A stretch of 64,000 nucleotides of DNA from OMPR01 sp965183835. GTDB taxonomy: Bacteria; Pseudomonadota; Alphaproteobacteria; Rhodobacterales; Rhodobacteraceae. The notes under the pieces are model-generated. The model was not told the origin of the DNA, made no database searches, and was given only the letters and a program-made list of their open reading frames with translations. The DNA lies in NCBI GenBank assembly GCA_965183835.1, contig CBCYME010000017.1, positions 372,001 to 436,000 of the forward strand. The letters are read 5' to 3'. A program made the translations under genes and the position numbers. Positions 35,567 to 45,488 of the stretch are shown one piece after another; position 1 is the stretch's first letter; every line of letters begins with the position of its first letter.

Positions 35567-36796
35567 ATGTATGATATGGCCGTGATCTGGGAATGGATCG
35601 GATTTGCCGTACGTTGGCTTCACGTAATCACGGCAATGGCGTGGATCGGTTCCTCGTTTTATTTCATAGCCTTAGACCTTGGACTGCGCCAAGCGCCTGA
35701 CCTCCCCGTCGGTGCCCATGGCGAAGAATGGCAGGTTCACGGTGGTGGCTTTTATCACATCCGCAAGTATCTCGTCGCTCCGGCTGAAATGCCCGACCAC
35801 CTGACGTGGTTCAAATGGGAAAGCTATACGACCTGGCTCAGCGGTGCCGCTTTGTTGATGGTCGTCTATTGGGCCGGGGCTGAATTGTATCTGATCGACG
35901 CCCAAAAGGCGGATATTGCGGTCTGGCAAGGTATCCTTATTTCTGCCGCGTCCCTCACCGTTGGGTGGCTAGTTTATAATGCGTTGTGCCAATCTGGTCT
36001 GGCAACGCGGCCGACTCTGCTGATGGGTTTGCTGTTCGTGCTGTTGGTCGTTATGGGCTGGGGATACAATCAGATCTTCACGGGTCGCGCGATGATGCTG
36101 CATCTGGGCGCATTTACGGCGACGATCATGACCGCCAACGTGTTCTTTATCATCATGCCAAACCAGCGCGTGGTTGTGGCTGATCTGCAAGCAGGTCGAA
36201 CACCCGACCCCAAATACGGAAAAATCGCCAAGCTCCGGTCGACGCACAATAACTATCTGACGTTGCCCGTGATCTTTTTGATGTTGTCGAACCATTATCC
36301 GCTGGCCTTTGCCACCGAATACAACTGGATCATCGCGGCGCTGGTTTTCTTGATGGGCGTCAGCATTCGCCACTACTTTAACACCATGCACGCCCGTAAA
36401 GGTAAGCCAAACTGGACCTGGGCTATAACTGCCACGCTGTTTGTTCTGATCATGTGGCTGTCCACTGCGCCCATGTTTGCCCCCGTTGAAGAAGCCGAAG
36501 CACAGCCCCTGACCGCTTATGAACAAAAGTTTGCTGCGGCTGATGGGTTCGAAGATGCGCATGAGATCGTAATGGGGCGTTGTTCCATGTGTCACGCACG
36601 CGAGCCGGTCTGGGACGGGGTGCTTTGGGCCCCCAAGGGCGTTCTGCTTGAGACCGAGGCGGATGTGGCCCGCAATGCCAGCGCGATCTATGTGCAGGCG
36701 GGCCTATCCCACGCCATGCCCCCGGCCAATGTCACCTTCATGGAACCGGAAGATCGGCAAGCCATTGTGCGGTGGTATCGCGCCGCTCAGCACTGA
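35567..36796 (+). CDS. puuD: membrane urate hydroxylase PuuD with C-terminal cytochrome c domain
   Basis: A 409-residue protein with about eight membrane helices (DUF989) followed by a c-type haem domain. Helix 1 contains VRWLHVITAMAWIGSSFYF, and the next loop EEWQVHGGGFYHIRKY, both characteristic of PuuD. The haem-binding CSMCH is at about residue 342, and a methionine-rich region (LSHAMPPANVTFM) offers the axial Met. It oxidises urate to 5-hydroxyisourate and passes electrons to the respiratory chain rather than making H2O2. GGAG precedes the ATG. Confidence 0.94.
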   Translation: MYDMAVIWEWIGFAVRWLHVITAMAWIGSSFYFIALDLGLRQAPDLPVGAHGEEWQVHGGGFYHIRKYLVAPAEMPDHLTWFKWESYTTWLSGAALLMVVYWAGAELYLIDAQKADIAVWQGILISAASLTVGWLVYNALCQSGLATRPTLLMGLLFVLLVVMGWGYNQIFTGRAMMLHLGAFTATIMTANVFFIIMPNQRVVVADLQAGRTPDPKYGKIAKLRSTHNNYLTLPVIFLMLSNHYPLAFATEYNWIIAALVFLMGVSIRHYFNTMHARKGKPNWTWAITATLFVLIMWLSTAPMFAPVEEAEAQPLTAYEQKFAAADGFEDAHEIVMGRCSMCHAREPVWDGVLWAPKGVLLETEADVARNASAIYVQAGLSHAMPPANVTFMEPEDRQAIVRWYRAAQH

Positions 36797-36988
36797 CATC
36801 ATGGGGCCCCGGTTTGCAATCAGGTTCGCATGGTGACGGACAGGCATCAGTAACCACAATAAGTTGGGGTTGCGACGCCGATTACCCTTTCCATACTCAG
36901 CATGTAGTGTGTTAGCATCCGTTCAAATGGCGGGTTCTTCAGCGAGAAATTCGTCCGTACGAGTGTAAAACAGTCTGGAGTCCAAGCG

Positions 36989-38794
36989 ATGGCATCGAGC
37001 AGCCCTTGGAAAGCAACGCGCAACAGTTTTGTCGCAGCGTGCCTGTTCTTGGCACCAAACTATGCCATAGCGTTAGAAACCAGCCTCAAGGCGCCCGGCG
37101 CACCGGATGAATTGCGCGAGCGGCTTGAGGTCGGATCGTCGGCATTTGCCGCCCAATCACGCGGGTTGGAAACCCCTCTTGAATTGCTGTCGGCGGCGTT
37201 GTCAGATTATCGCACCCTTGTGCAGATTTTATACGACGAGGGGTATTTTAGCCCTGTGATCAACATTCGGCTCGACGGCAAAGAAGCTGCCAATATTGAT
37301 CCTTTGAACACCCCTACGGCGATTGACGCCATCAACATCACCGTCAAGACCGGACCTATTTTCCGCTTTGGTCAGGCTGACATCGCGCCTGTTACGCCTG
37401 AAACAGTCATTCCCGAAAGCTATGCGGTTGGCCAAACGGCAAAAACCGGTGCGATCAGGGATGCGGCAGTCGCTGCGGTTGATGGATGGCACGAGGCTGG
37501 ACACCCCAAGGCAGATATCGGGTCGCAAAACATCAGGGCGCAACATGCGTCGGCCCAACTGAACGCTGCCATTACAGTCGCCCCCGGCCCAAAGCTCACC
37601 TTTGGAAAGATGCACATCCAAGGCGAAAGTGATGTCACTCCGACCTCGATCAGTAAAATAGCGGGTTTTCCAACGGGAGAGGTGTATTCCCCGGAGCATG
37701 TGCAAAAGGTTGGCACACGTTTGCGCCGCACCAATGCGTTTAACTCTGTTTCTTTGACAGAACGCGATCAACCCAACCCCGACGGTTCGCTTGATTTTGA
37801 TGCGACATTCGAGGACTTGCCAAAGCGTCGACTGACATTTGGTGTCGAACTCTCTTCGCGCAATGGCATGGATCTCACCGCGGACTGGATTCACCGCAAC
37901 TTGTTTGGTGGGGCTGAACGATTCCGCTTTGAAGCGCGCATTCGTAATATTGGGGGCGTCGAAGACATCGATGGGCGCATCGGGATGCGTCTGGATCGCC
38001 CCGACACCCTGGGCCCTGATGACAACACCTTTTATCTGGCCGAGATCGAGCGGCGCAATCGCACGCACTATAACGTTACACGCGGGCTTGTTGGAATTGG
38101 TGCACGGCGCACCTTTTCGCCCGAGCTGTATGCCGAAGCTTCTTTTGCCTTTAGCTATGCCAATTCTGATGATGCCTTTGGCTCAAATCGGACATTTCGC
38201 TACCTGACGCTACCATTGCGGGCGCGTTGGGACAAACGCGACAATAAAGTCAGTGCAACCAGCGGGTTTTACTTGGATGCCCGTTTGACCCCGTTTGTTG
38301 GACTGTCGAAAACCAAATCCGGTGGGCAATTGATTTTGGATGGTCGTGGATATTGGGACATCGGCACCGAAGGGCGACTTGTCCTAGCGGGCCGATTACA
38401 GCTTGGATCAGTGATTGGGCCCGCGCTCAACGAAGTGTCACCTGACCTTCTCTTTTTCTCAGGCGGCGCAGGCACCGTTCGCGGACAACCCTATGAAAGT
38501 CTGGGCATCCCCGTTGGATCCAAGGTTTCAGGCGGGCGGTCGTTCTTGGGGCTCACCGCCGAAGTACGTGGCAAGGTGACCGAAAAAATCACGCTGGTCG
38601 GGTTTTATGACGTCGGAACCGTCGGAACCGATTCATTCGTTGCGTCTGGATCAAACAGCCATTCGGGTGCTGGCTTAGGTGTACGATACGATGTGGGTGG
38701 TTTGGGGGCCCTCCGGCTTGACCTTGCCTATCCGGTAAGCGGTAGCACTGGTGAAGGGTTACAGTTCTATATTGGGATTGGGCAGGCGTTCTGA
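36989..38794 (+). CDS. tamA: TamA-type outer membrane assembly protein (Omp85 family)
   Basis: A 601-residue outer-membrane protein with a signal peptide (about 1-29, ending NYAIA). POTRA repeats span about 45-285, with typical YDEGYFSPVINIRLDG and FGKMHIQGESDVTP. A C-terminal Omp85 barrel ends YPVSGSTGEGLQFYIGIGQAF, finishing in Phe. The conserved barrel motif GGAGTVRGQPYESLG near residue 493 is the family's RGxxY-like loop. Its stop overlaps the tamB start (TGATG). TamA and TamB form a trans-envelope machine for lipids or outer-membrane proteins. Confidence 0.93.
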   Translation: MASSSPWKATRNSFVAACLFLAPNYAIALETSLKAPGAPDELRERLEVGSSAFAAQSRGLETPLELLSAALSDYRTLVQILYDEGYFSPVINIRLDGKEAANIDPLNTPTAIDAINITVKTGPIFRFGQADIAPVTPETVIPESYAVGQTAKTGAIRDAAVAAVDGWHEAGHPKADIGSQNIRAQHASAQLNAAITVAPGPKLTFGKMHIQGESDVTPTSISKIAGFPTGEVYSPEHVQKVGTRLRRTNAFNSVSLTERDQPNPDGSLDFDATFEDLPKRRLTFGVELSSRNGMDLTADWIHRNLFGGAERFRFEARIRNIGGVEDIDGRIGMRLDRPDTLGPDDNTFYLAEIERRNRTHYNVTRGLVGIGARRTFSPELYAEASFAFSYANSDDAFGSNRTFRYLTLPLRARWDKRDNKVSATSGFYLDARLTPFVGLSKTKSGGQLILDGRGYWDIGTEGRLVLAGRLQLGSVIGPALNEVSPDLLFFSGGAGTVRGQPYESLGIPVGSKVSGGRSFLGLTAEVRGKVTEKITLVGFYDVGTVGTDSFVASGSNSHSGAGLGVRYDVGGLGALRLDLAYPVSGSTGEGLQFYIGIGQAF

Positions 38795-41700
38795 TGGCAC
38801 GAATTACACACTCTCTTCTTATCACCACATGTCTCATTTCAACGCCACTGATGTTGAATGCCCAAGAAAAAGAATCCGGCGGGTTGCTCGTTGATTTTCT
38901 TGAGGACACTCTGTCCGGGGATGGGCGCAGCATCAAGGTCACGGGGCTAGAGGGCGCGCTGAGCGCCAAAGCCACCATTGAACAGATCGCCGTATCTGAC
39001 GACGACGGCGTTTGGCTGACCATCAACAACGCCACGCTCGACTGGAACCGACTGGCCTTGCTCACCGGCAGCTTTTCGGTCAACGCGCTCACTGCCGAAG
39101 AGATCCTGATTGCGCGCACGCCCCTGCCCAGCACCGCCCCGGCAGACCTCCCCTCACCGGAAACGACGCCTTTCCAGCTGCCTGAATTGCCTGTGGCGAT
39201 TACGCTTGGTGAAATCCGGGTGGATCGACTGGGATTGGGGGAGCCACTGATTGGCATTCCTGCTGAGTTGAAAGTTGCCGGATCTTTGGTGTTTGCAGAT
39301 GGGGCGCTGGATACGGATCTGGGCATCACACGATTGGATCGACCCGGCGACGTGATCAAACTGGCGGCTGAATTCGCCAACGAGACACAGGAAATTGGGC
39401 TAGATCTGCAAGTGATCGAAGATGCAGGCGGATTGATTTCAACAGCTCTGAAAATTCCGGACCGCCCCCCGTTGTTGTTGACCGCCAAAGGCGCAGGACC
39501 TGTGCGGGACTTTACCGCCGACATTGATCTGTCCAGCGGGGATGCTGAACGGATCAGCGGTCAGGTTCGATTGCGCGGCGTCCCGACCCCGGATGGGGAC
39601 GAGGGCCAGACCAGCATTGCCTTTTCTGCGGATCTAGGCGGCGATCTTACCCCCTTTCTTGAAGAAGAGTTTGATACGTTTTTCGGCACGAACACCCAGT
39701 TGGGCCTAGAGGGGCGCAATGATCCCAACGGGCATCTTGAGATATCTGAGTTGCGGATCACCTCTGACGCGCTTGCCCTAAAGGGCGAAATGGCAATTAC
39801 TGCGGGCGAGTTGGACAAAGTTGCGCTGCAAGGGCGCATTACGCCCCCATCCGGGGATCGTATTGTCTTGCCCTTGTCAGGGCCGCGCACCACGTTGAAA
39901 GCGGCGCAATTTTCGACGCTGATGGATCGTGCCAACGGCAACCAGTTTGACCTGAGCGTCACCGCCAGCGGCGTTGAGACGCCGGATTTGCTGTTGGACA
40001 CTGCCCGCATCAATGCAAGCGGCACGTTGGACCAAGGTGAAACGCTGGAATTGCAGGGTGACATGTTTGCAGCCCTTGTGGGTTTGAACTTTACCGATCC
40101 CGCGTTGGCCCAAGCAATCGGGCACCGGATCTCGTTGGATGGGCTGTTTGACCTGACCGGGGATGGAACCCTGCAACTCAGTGATTTTGAGCTAGAGGGA
40201 ACGGATTATTCCGCGACTGCGGACGCCACAATCAGCGGTCTTGAAAGCGGGCTGGAAATCGACGGGAACGCCCAAGTTACAGCTGCTGATCTGTCTCGGT
40301 TTTCGAAATTGGCCGGGCAGGATCTATCTGGGAAAGTAGCGGCAACAGTCACCGGCAAAGGTGCGCCACTTACCGGGAGCTTTGATTTCAAGCTCGATGT
40401 CGATGGCCAGAACCTAGGCACGGGAATGGCGGATATTGATCCGTTGATCGCCGGGCAAACCAAAATTGCACTTGATGCGGTCCGCGATGATCAGGGGCTG
40501 CATGTTCGACGGTTTGCGTTAAACAGCGCCGCCGTGTCTGCCGAAGGAGGCGCTAAGGTCAAAGGTCTGGACGGGGCCTTGTCTTTGGACGGGACATTAA
40601 AAGCCTCGGCATCCGATCTGTCGCTCTTTTCGGGGCTGGCGGGTCAGGATTTGGCAGGCGCTGTGAGCGCATCGATTGCAGGCAGCGCAACACCGGAAAC
40701 CAAAGCCTTTGATATCGACCTGGACCTGAGCGGGCAGGATTTGCGCAGCGGCATCGCTGAACTAGACGATCTGATTACGGGCAAAACGACCCTATTGTTG
40801 GATGCATCCAACTCATCAGAGGGTTTAGAGATCAGGAACTTCGATCTGGCAGCCGCCGCAGTCACCGCAACCGCCAAAGGCACCTTGTTGGATCAAGGCG
40901 GGAAACTGGCATTTCAGGCCGCCTTGGATGACCTGAACCGCATTGTCCCAAATCTGTCAGGGCCGCTCAAGCTTGCGGGGGATGTATCACGGACAGCAAC
41001 CGGTTTCCTTGGGGATGTAGAGCTGACCGGACCGCAAAGTTCGTATGCGAAACTAAATGGAACGGTCGAAACCGATGGGAACGCCGATCTCAAGTTTGAT
41101 GCTGAATTTTCCAAATTGGAACGCATCCTGCCGGAACTCGCAGGGGCGCTGAACGCCAAAGGATCCGCCAAACGCGACCAAGGGGTTTGGACAATTGACG
41201 CCGATGCCAAAGGCCCCTCTGGGGTGCAAACAACGGTGGCCGGCACGTTTGATGAAGCCGCAGGCGAGGCAGATATTTCAGCCAAGGGCAGTCTGAGCCT
41301 TGGCATAGCCAACCTCTTTGTGTCCCCAAACAAAATCGACGGCGCAGCACAGTTTGATCTGGCGCTCAAAGGGAAACCGGGGCTAGACGCCCTGAGCGGT
41401 ACAGTCACAACATCCGGCACGACAATGGCCATTCCAAGCGCCACGCAAACCCTGAAAGACATTGGGGGCACCGTTTCAATCAACAACGGATCGGCGGCTC
41501 TAGCGATCACCGCAGGATTGGGTGCCGGGGGCACATTCCAAGTCAGTGGCCCGGTTGAATTGTCCCCCCCGTTTCAGGGCCGCATCGCAGTCGATCTGAA
41601 CAATTTGATCCTAACCGACAACGTCTTGTTTGACAGCTCTGCCAATGGGCAGGTGGTGATGTCTGGCCCACTTGCCGGCAACAGTTCAATCGCCGGTCAG

Positions 41701-42552
41701 GTTATTTTTGGCGAAACCAATATCAACCTAGCTGCGGCTGGTGGGTCTGTCGGATCAGCTCCGATCCCTGAAATCACCCACGTCAGCGAACCGGGGGCGG
41801 TGCGCACAACACGCAAACGCGCCAACCTGATCAAAACCGAAACGGCCAAAGCAGATTCCAAAATTGCGCTCGATATCAGCCTACAGGCCCCTAACAAAGT
41901 CTTTGTTCGTGGTCGGGGATTGAACGCCGAACTGGGGGGCAACCTGCATATCGGCGGAACAACCAGTGCGATTTCCCCCTCAGGGCAGATCGAGTTGGTG
42001 CGCGGGAACCTAGACATTCTGGGGCGCCGCTTGAAATTGACCAAGGGGATCGTCACGCTGCAGGGGAATTTGACGCCTTATGTCGAATTCGCCTCTTCGA
42101 CCAGCACCGAAGAAGGTCTCTCGACCATGGAGATTTCCGGCCCGTTGAATGCGCCCGAAATCAAGATCTATTCCGATCCCGAACGCCCCACCGAAGAAGC
42201 GCTGGCCATGTTGCTCTTTGGGAACCGGTTCTCGCAATTGTCGCCAATCGTTGTGGCGCAGATGGCTGCCTCGCTGGCCCAGCTCAGCGGCGCAGGGGGT
42301 GATAGCACCAAAGGCTTGCGTAACAAAACAGGCGCCGATTCTGTCGATATCAGCGCAGACAGCGATGGCACGCCCCAGTTCGGGGCCGGTAAATACCTCG
42401 CGGATGGGGTTTATACCGATTTCACTGTCAACACTCAGGGGGATACCGAGGTCAATCTTAACCTTGATCTAACAGATAACCTGACCGCCAAAGGCACTGT
42501 CGACAACGAAGGGGACACTTCGATCGGGTTGTTCTTTGAACGCGATTACTAA
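38794..42552 (+). CDS. tamB: translocation and assembly module protein TamB
   Basis: A 1252-residue protein beginning with an N-terminal hydrophobic segment (about 5-23) and continuing as a long repetitive beta-rich periplasmic body. It has Asp/Gly/Leu-rich repeats such as DLSRFSKLAGQDLSGKV and DLSLFSGLAGQDLAGAV. The C-terminal DUF490/TamB domain includes GQIELVRGNLDILGRRLKLT and the end LTAKGTVDNEGDTSIGLFFERDY. It links the inner membrane to TamA and likely conducts phospholipids. It overlaps tamA by one base. Confidence 0.94.
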   Translation: MARITHSLLITTCLISTPLMLNAQEKESGGLLVDFLEDTLSGDGRSIKVTGLEGALSAKATIEQIAVSDDDGVWLTINNATLDWNRLALLTGSFSVNALTAEEILIARTPLPSTAPADLPSPETTPFQLPELPVAITLGEIRVDRLGLGEPLIGIPAELKVAGSLVFADGALDTDLGITRLDRPGDVIKLAAEFANETQEIGLDLQVIEDAGGLISTALKIPDRPPLLLTAKGAGPVRDFTADIDLSSGDAERISGQVRLRGVPTPDGDEGQTSIAFSADLGGDLTPFLEEEFDTFFGTNTQLGLEGRNDPNGHLEISELRITSDALALKGEMAITAGELDKVALQGRITPPSGDRIVLPLSGPRTTLKAAQFSTLMDRANGNQFDLSVTASGVETPDLLLDTARINASGTLDQGETLELQGDMFAALVGLNFTDPALAQAIGHRISLDGLFDLTGDGTLQLSDFELEGTDYSATADATISGLESGLEIDGNAQVTAADLSRFSKLAGQDLSGKVAATVTGKGAPLTGSFDFKLDVDGQNLGTGMADIDPLIAGQTKIALDAVRDDQGLHVRRFALNSAAVSAEGGAKVKGLDGALSLDGTLKASASDLSLFSGLAGQDLAGAVSASIAGSATPETKAFDIDLDLSGQDLRSGIAELDDLITGKTTLLLDASNSSEGLEIRNFDLAAAAVTATAKGTLLDQGGKLAFQAALDDLNRIVPNLSGPLKLAGDVSRTATGFLGDVELTGPQSSYAKLNGTVETDGNADLKFDAEFSKLERILPELAGALNAKGSAKRDQGVWTIDADAKGPSGVQTTVAGTFDEAAGEADISAKGSLSLGIANLFVSPNKIDGAAQFDLALKGKPGLDALSGTVTTSGTTMAIPSATQTLKDIGGTVSINNGSAALAITAGLGAGGTFQVSGPVELSPPFQGRIAVDLNNLILTDNVLFDSSANGQVVMSGPLAGNSSIAGQVIFGETNINLAAAGGSVGSAPIPEITHVSEPGAVRTTRKRANLIKTETAKADSKIALDISLQAPNKVFVRGRGLNAELGGNLHIGGTTSAISPSGQIELVRGNLDILGRRLKLTKGIVTLQGNLTPYVEFASSTSTEEGLSTMEISGPLNAPEIKIYSDPERPTEEALAMLLFGNRFSQLSPIVVAQMAASLAQLSGAGGDSTKGLRNKTGADSVDISADSDGTPQFGAGKYLADGVYTDFTVNTQGDTEVNLNLDLTDNLTAKGTVDNEGDTSIGLFFERDY

Positions 42553-42610
42553 GCAATCTTGACCTGCCTGGGCAGGCGTGCACGATCAGCGCACCTGTCC
42601 GGAGTTGCCA

Positions 42611-44401
42611 ATGACATTTACCACACGCCCCGAAATTGTCGGGACATACGGCGTCGCCACGTCGACCCATTGGATCGCGTCAGCCGTTGGTATGCGGATT
42701 TTGGAACGGGGTGGGAACGCCTTTGATGCCGCCGCCGCAATGGGGTTTACCCTGCACGTGGTTGAACCCCATCTGAATGGCCCGCTAGGCGATATGCCCC
42801 TATTGATGAAGCCAGCAGGCGATACGGCCCCCACAGTTTTGTGTGGTCAAGGGACGGCCCCTGCCGGGGCAACGATAGACCACTACAGGGATCAAGGTTT
42901 GGATCGCATTCCAGGGTCCGGCTTGTTGGCCACGGTCATCCCCGGTGCGTTTGACGCATGGATGTTGATGCTGCGCGATCATGGCAGCCTGCCCCTGCGC
43001 GATATCTTGGAACCCGCCATTCACTATGCCGCCAAGGGACATCCAGTGCTGCCAAGGGTGGCGGATACCATCGCCGGATTGTCGGACTTCTTTGAAACAG
43101 AATGGCCAACGTCGTTTGAAACTTGGCTGCCCGGTGGCGCCGCGCCAAAAGCCGGAGATCTGTTTTGTAATCCCCAGCTGGCCGATACCTGGACCCGTCT
43201 GTTGCAAGAGGCCGAGTGTTTTTCGGAGCGCAGCGACCAGATCCAAGCCGCACGCAGCGTATTCTACCAGGGCTTTATCGCGGAACGCATCGACGCCTAT
43301 GTCCAAGACGCCTGCGTGATGGATGCAGCAGGTGAACGGCGCAAAGGGGTCTTAACAGGGCAGGACATGGCCACGTGGCAGGCCAGTTACGAAGCGCCGC
43401 TCAGCACCCAGTATCAGGGGTGGACCGTGTGGAAGGCCGGCATGTGGACCCAAGGGCCGACCCTGCTGCAATCCCTCAACCTGTTATCGGGTTTTGATTT
43501 GGACACGCTCGATCTCTGTGGTGCTGATTTCGTGCATCTGGTCACTGAGGCGATAAAACTGTGCTTTGCAGATCGCGAGGCGTTCTATGGCGACCCTGCG
43601 CATGTCGCCCTACCAACCGAAACCCTGCTTTCCCCAGCTTATGCGGACGTGCGGCGGACTTTGATTGGCGATACTGCATCATTCGAACACCGCCCCGGTC
43701 AGATCCCTGGGCTCGAACATTGGACCAAGGCAGCCATTGCTCGCGCAGAGCACACATATGAAACCGGCTCCGCCCACGGGGCCGGAGAGCCAACCATGGC
43801 GCATCTGTCCCAGAAAAAGGGTGATACGGTGCATTTGGATGTGATTGATCGCTGGGGTAATATGGTGTCTGCCACCCCCTCCGGGGGCTGGTTGCAATCC
43901 TCCCCAGTGGTGCCGGGCTTGGGCATGCCGCTCAATTCCCGTGCACAAATGTTCTGGCTGGATCCGGGGCTGCCAACATCGCTTGCGCCGGGCCGTCGCC
44001 CCCGTACCACCCTGTCGCCCTCATTCGCGCGCAGCCCGGATGGGACTGACGTTGCCTTTGGAACACCCGGTGGCGATCAACAGGATCAATGGCAACTGAT
44101 CTACCTATTGCGCCTGATCCACGGCCAAACCAATCTGCAACAGGCCATTGATGCCCCCCTGTTTCACACCGGTCATTTTCAGGAATCGTTTTACCCACGC
44201 AACGCCCGCCCGGGTCACTTGATGGTGGAACCTGCTTTGGGCAAGGACACATTGGCCGCGTTACAGAGCAAAGGACATCAGCTAGAAATCGCAGCCCCCT
44301 GGACCGTGGGCCGCTTGACCGCCGCCAGCAGATCCCCCGACGGATTGCTACGCGCCGCCGCCACGCCGCGCTTGATGCAAGCCTATGCGGTTGGGCGATA
44401 A
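42611..44401 (+). CDS. ggt: gamma-glutamyltransferase family protein
   Basis: A 596-residue Ntn-hydrolase. The ATG at 42611 follows GGAG; no obvious signal peptide is seen, so it may be cytoplasmic. The autoprocessing nucleophile is T406 in KKGDTVHLDVIDRWGNMV, followed by the glycine-rich ATPSGGWLQSSPVVPGLG. N-terminal HFDAAAAMGFTLHVVEPH-like FDAAAAMGFTLHVVEP fits the family. It may act on glutathione or gamma-glutamyl substrates; cephalosporin-acylase-like members share this architecture. Its last 54 bp overlap the convergent glk gene. Confidence 0.9.
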   Translation: MTFTTRPEIVGTYGVATSTHWIASAVGMRILERGGNAFDAAAAMGFTLHVVEPHLNGPLGDMPLLMKPAGDTAPTVLCGQGTAPAGATIDHYRDQGLDRIPGSGLLATVIPGAFDAWMLMLRDHGSLPLRDILEPAIHYAAKGHPVLPRVADTIAGLSDFFETEWPTSFETWLPGGAAPKAGDLFCNPQLADTWTRLLQEAECFSERSDQIQAARSVFYQGFIAERIDAYVQDACVMDAAGERRKGVLTGQDMATWQASYEAPLSTQYQGWTVWKAGMWTQGPTLLQSLNLLSGFDLDTLDLCGADFVHLVTEAIKLCFADREAFYGDPAHVALPTETLLSPAYADVRRTLIGDTASFEHRPGQIPGLEHWTKAAIARAEHTYETGSAHGAGEPTMAHLSQKKGDTVHLDVIDRWGNMVSATPSGGWLQSSPVVPGLGMPLNSRAQMFWLDPGLPTSLAPGRRPRTTLSPSFARSPDGTDVAFGTPGGDQQDQWQLIYLLRLIHGQTNLQQAIDAPLFHTGHFQESFYPRNARPGHLMVEPALGKDTLAALQSKGHQLEIAAPWTVGRLTAASRSPDGLLRAAATPRLMQAYAVGR

Positions 44402-45322
44402 CTCACTTAAAGAGGCCTCTAGATAACGCGCAGCGCCGCTCAATGCGGCCGCGTCATCTGTTATCAGGAACAACCCCATACCTGTGCTCACCTGCTGCGG
44501 CGTATCCCCCTGATCAAACCCTTGCAAGAAAGAGGCGCGGGGTTGGCCTTGCAACAGCGCGCGCGCGACACTGCCGGTGAAAAACACCCCGCCCATGGGC
44601 AGATAAACGTGCCTCAAATCGCACACAAACACCCCCAACAGATGGGACAGGAATTCCAGTGCCTGACGCGCGGCGCTAGAGCTGTCGGTATCAGAACGCT
44701 GCTGGATCTCGGCACCTGATAAACGCTCTCCGGTCATGACCTGATAGACGCGTTCAAGACCACGCCCCGAAAACAGATCTTCGTTCGAGCGAAACTCCTG
44801 TTGATGAGATCCAAGCTGGCGTTCCAATCGCCGGGACAGATCCGTTGATAAGCAAGCATGGCCCAATTCAGCCTGCGCAACCTGCGCACCAACCCGCAGG
44901 CTCACGTTCATCCCGGTGCCAAGCCCGACAACAAGGGTCTGACCCGTTGCGCCGACCTGCTCTGGTGACCGGATTTCACAAACTTGATCTTGGCGCAGAT
45001 CCTGCAACGCGTGGCCCAACGCAGACAGGTCATTCATCAAAACAACGCTTTCTAACTCGGGCAATCGCCCTTTCAACACGCTAACTGACAAGGACCAATC
45101 CCGATTGGTCAATCGCGCAATCTTCCCTGACACGGGCCCGGCAATCGCAATGCAGCAGCCTGTCACCGAATGCGGGGCGTTCTGCCGTAAGAAACAGTCC
45201 AGCACGTCATAAAACGAGCCAAACTCACAATTCCTGTAGGTCGTAGCCCCCCTCAACCCGGCGCTATCCCCCAAAGCCAAGCGGGTATTAGTGCCCCCAA
45301 CATCCCCCACAACAAAAGCCAT
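44348..45322 (-). CDS. glk: glucokinase (COG0837 type)
   Basis: A 324-residue sugar kinase starting MAFVVGDVGGTNTRLAL at 45322, after AAAGGGG; an upstream codon 7 residues earlier is less likely. The ATP-phosphate motif is VGDVGGTNTRLAL, the catalytic Asp lies in VVLMNDLSALGHAL, and the second nucleotide motif is VVGLGTGMNVSL. The C-terminal end (RIGLHQARRGGGA) is encoded opposite the ggt tail; the 54-bp convergent overlap is real in the sequence. Confidence 0.9.
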   Translation of the reverse strand: MAFVVGDVGGTNTRLALGDSAGLRGATTYRNCEFGSFYDVLDCFLRQNAPHSVTGCCIAIAGPVSGKIARLTNRDWSLSVSVLKGRLPELESVVLMNDLSALGHALQDLRQDQVCEIRSPEQVGATGQTLVVGLGTGMNVSLRVGAQVAQAELGHACLSTDLSRRLERQLGSHQQEFRSNEDLFSGRGLERVYQVMTGERLSGAEIQQRSDTDSSSAARQALEFLSHLLGVFVCDLRHVYLPMGGVFFTGSVARALLQGQPRASFLQGFDQGDTPQQVSTGMGLFLITDDAAALSGAARYLEASLSELSPNRIGLHQARRGGGA

Positions 45323-45488
45323 GGCGCCCCTTTCTGTCCTCAAACCGATACCTGACAGGATTTCGAAATCTTGCCATGGTTTGACCTCTAACCCGCCTCA
45401 AAAAAGCACACCATGAAAGCCTTATTTAGATCCGAACAATGTTTTTTAGTATCAAATTAGGTCGCATGCTAAACTTGGGGTGAATAAA

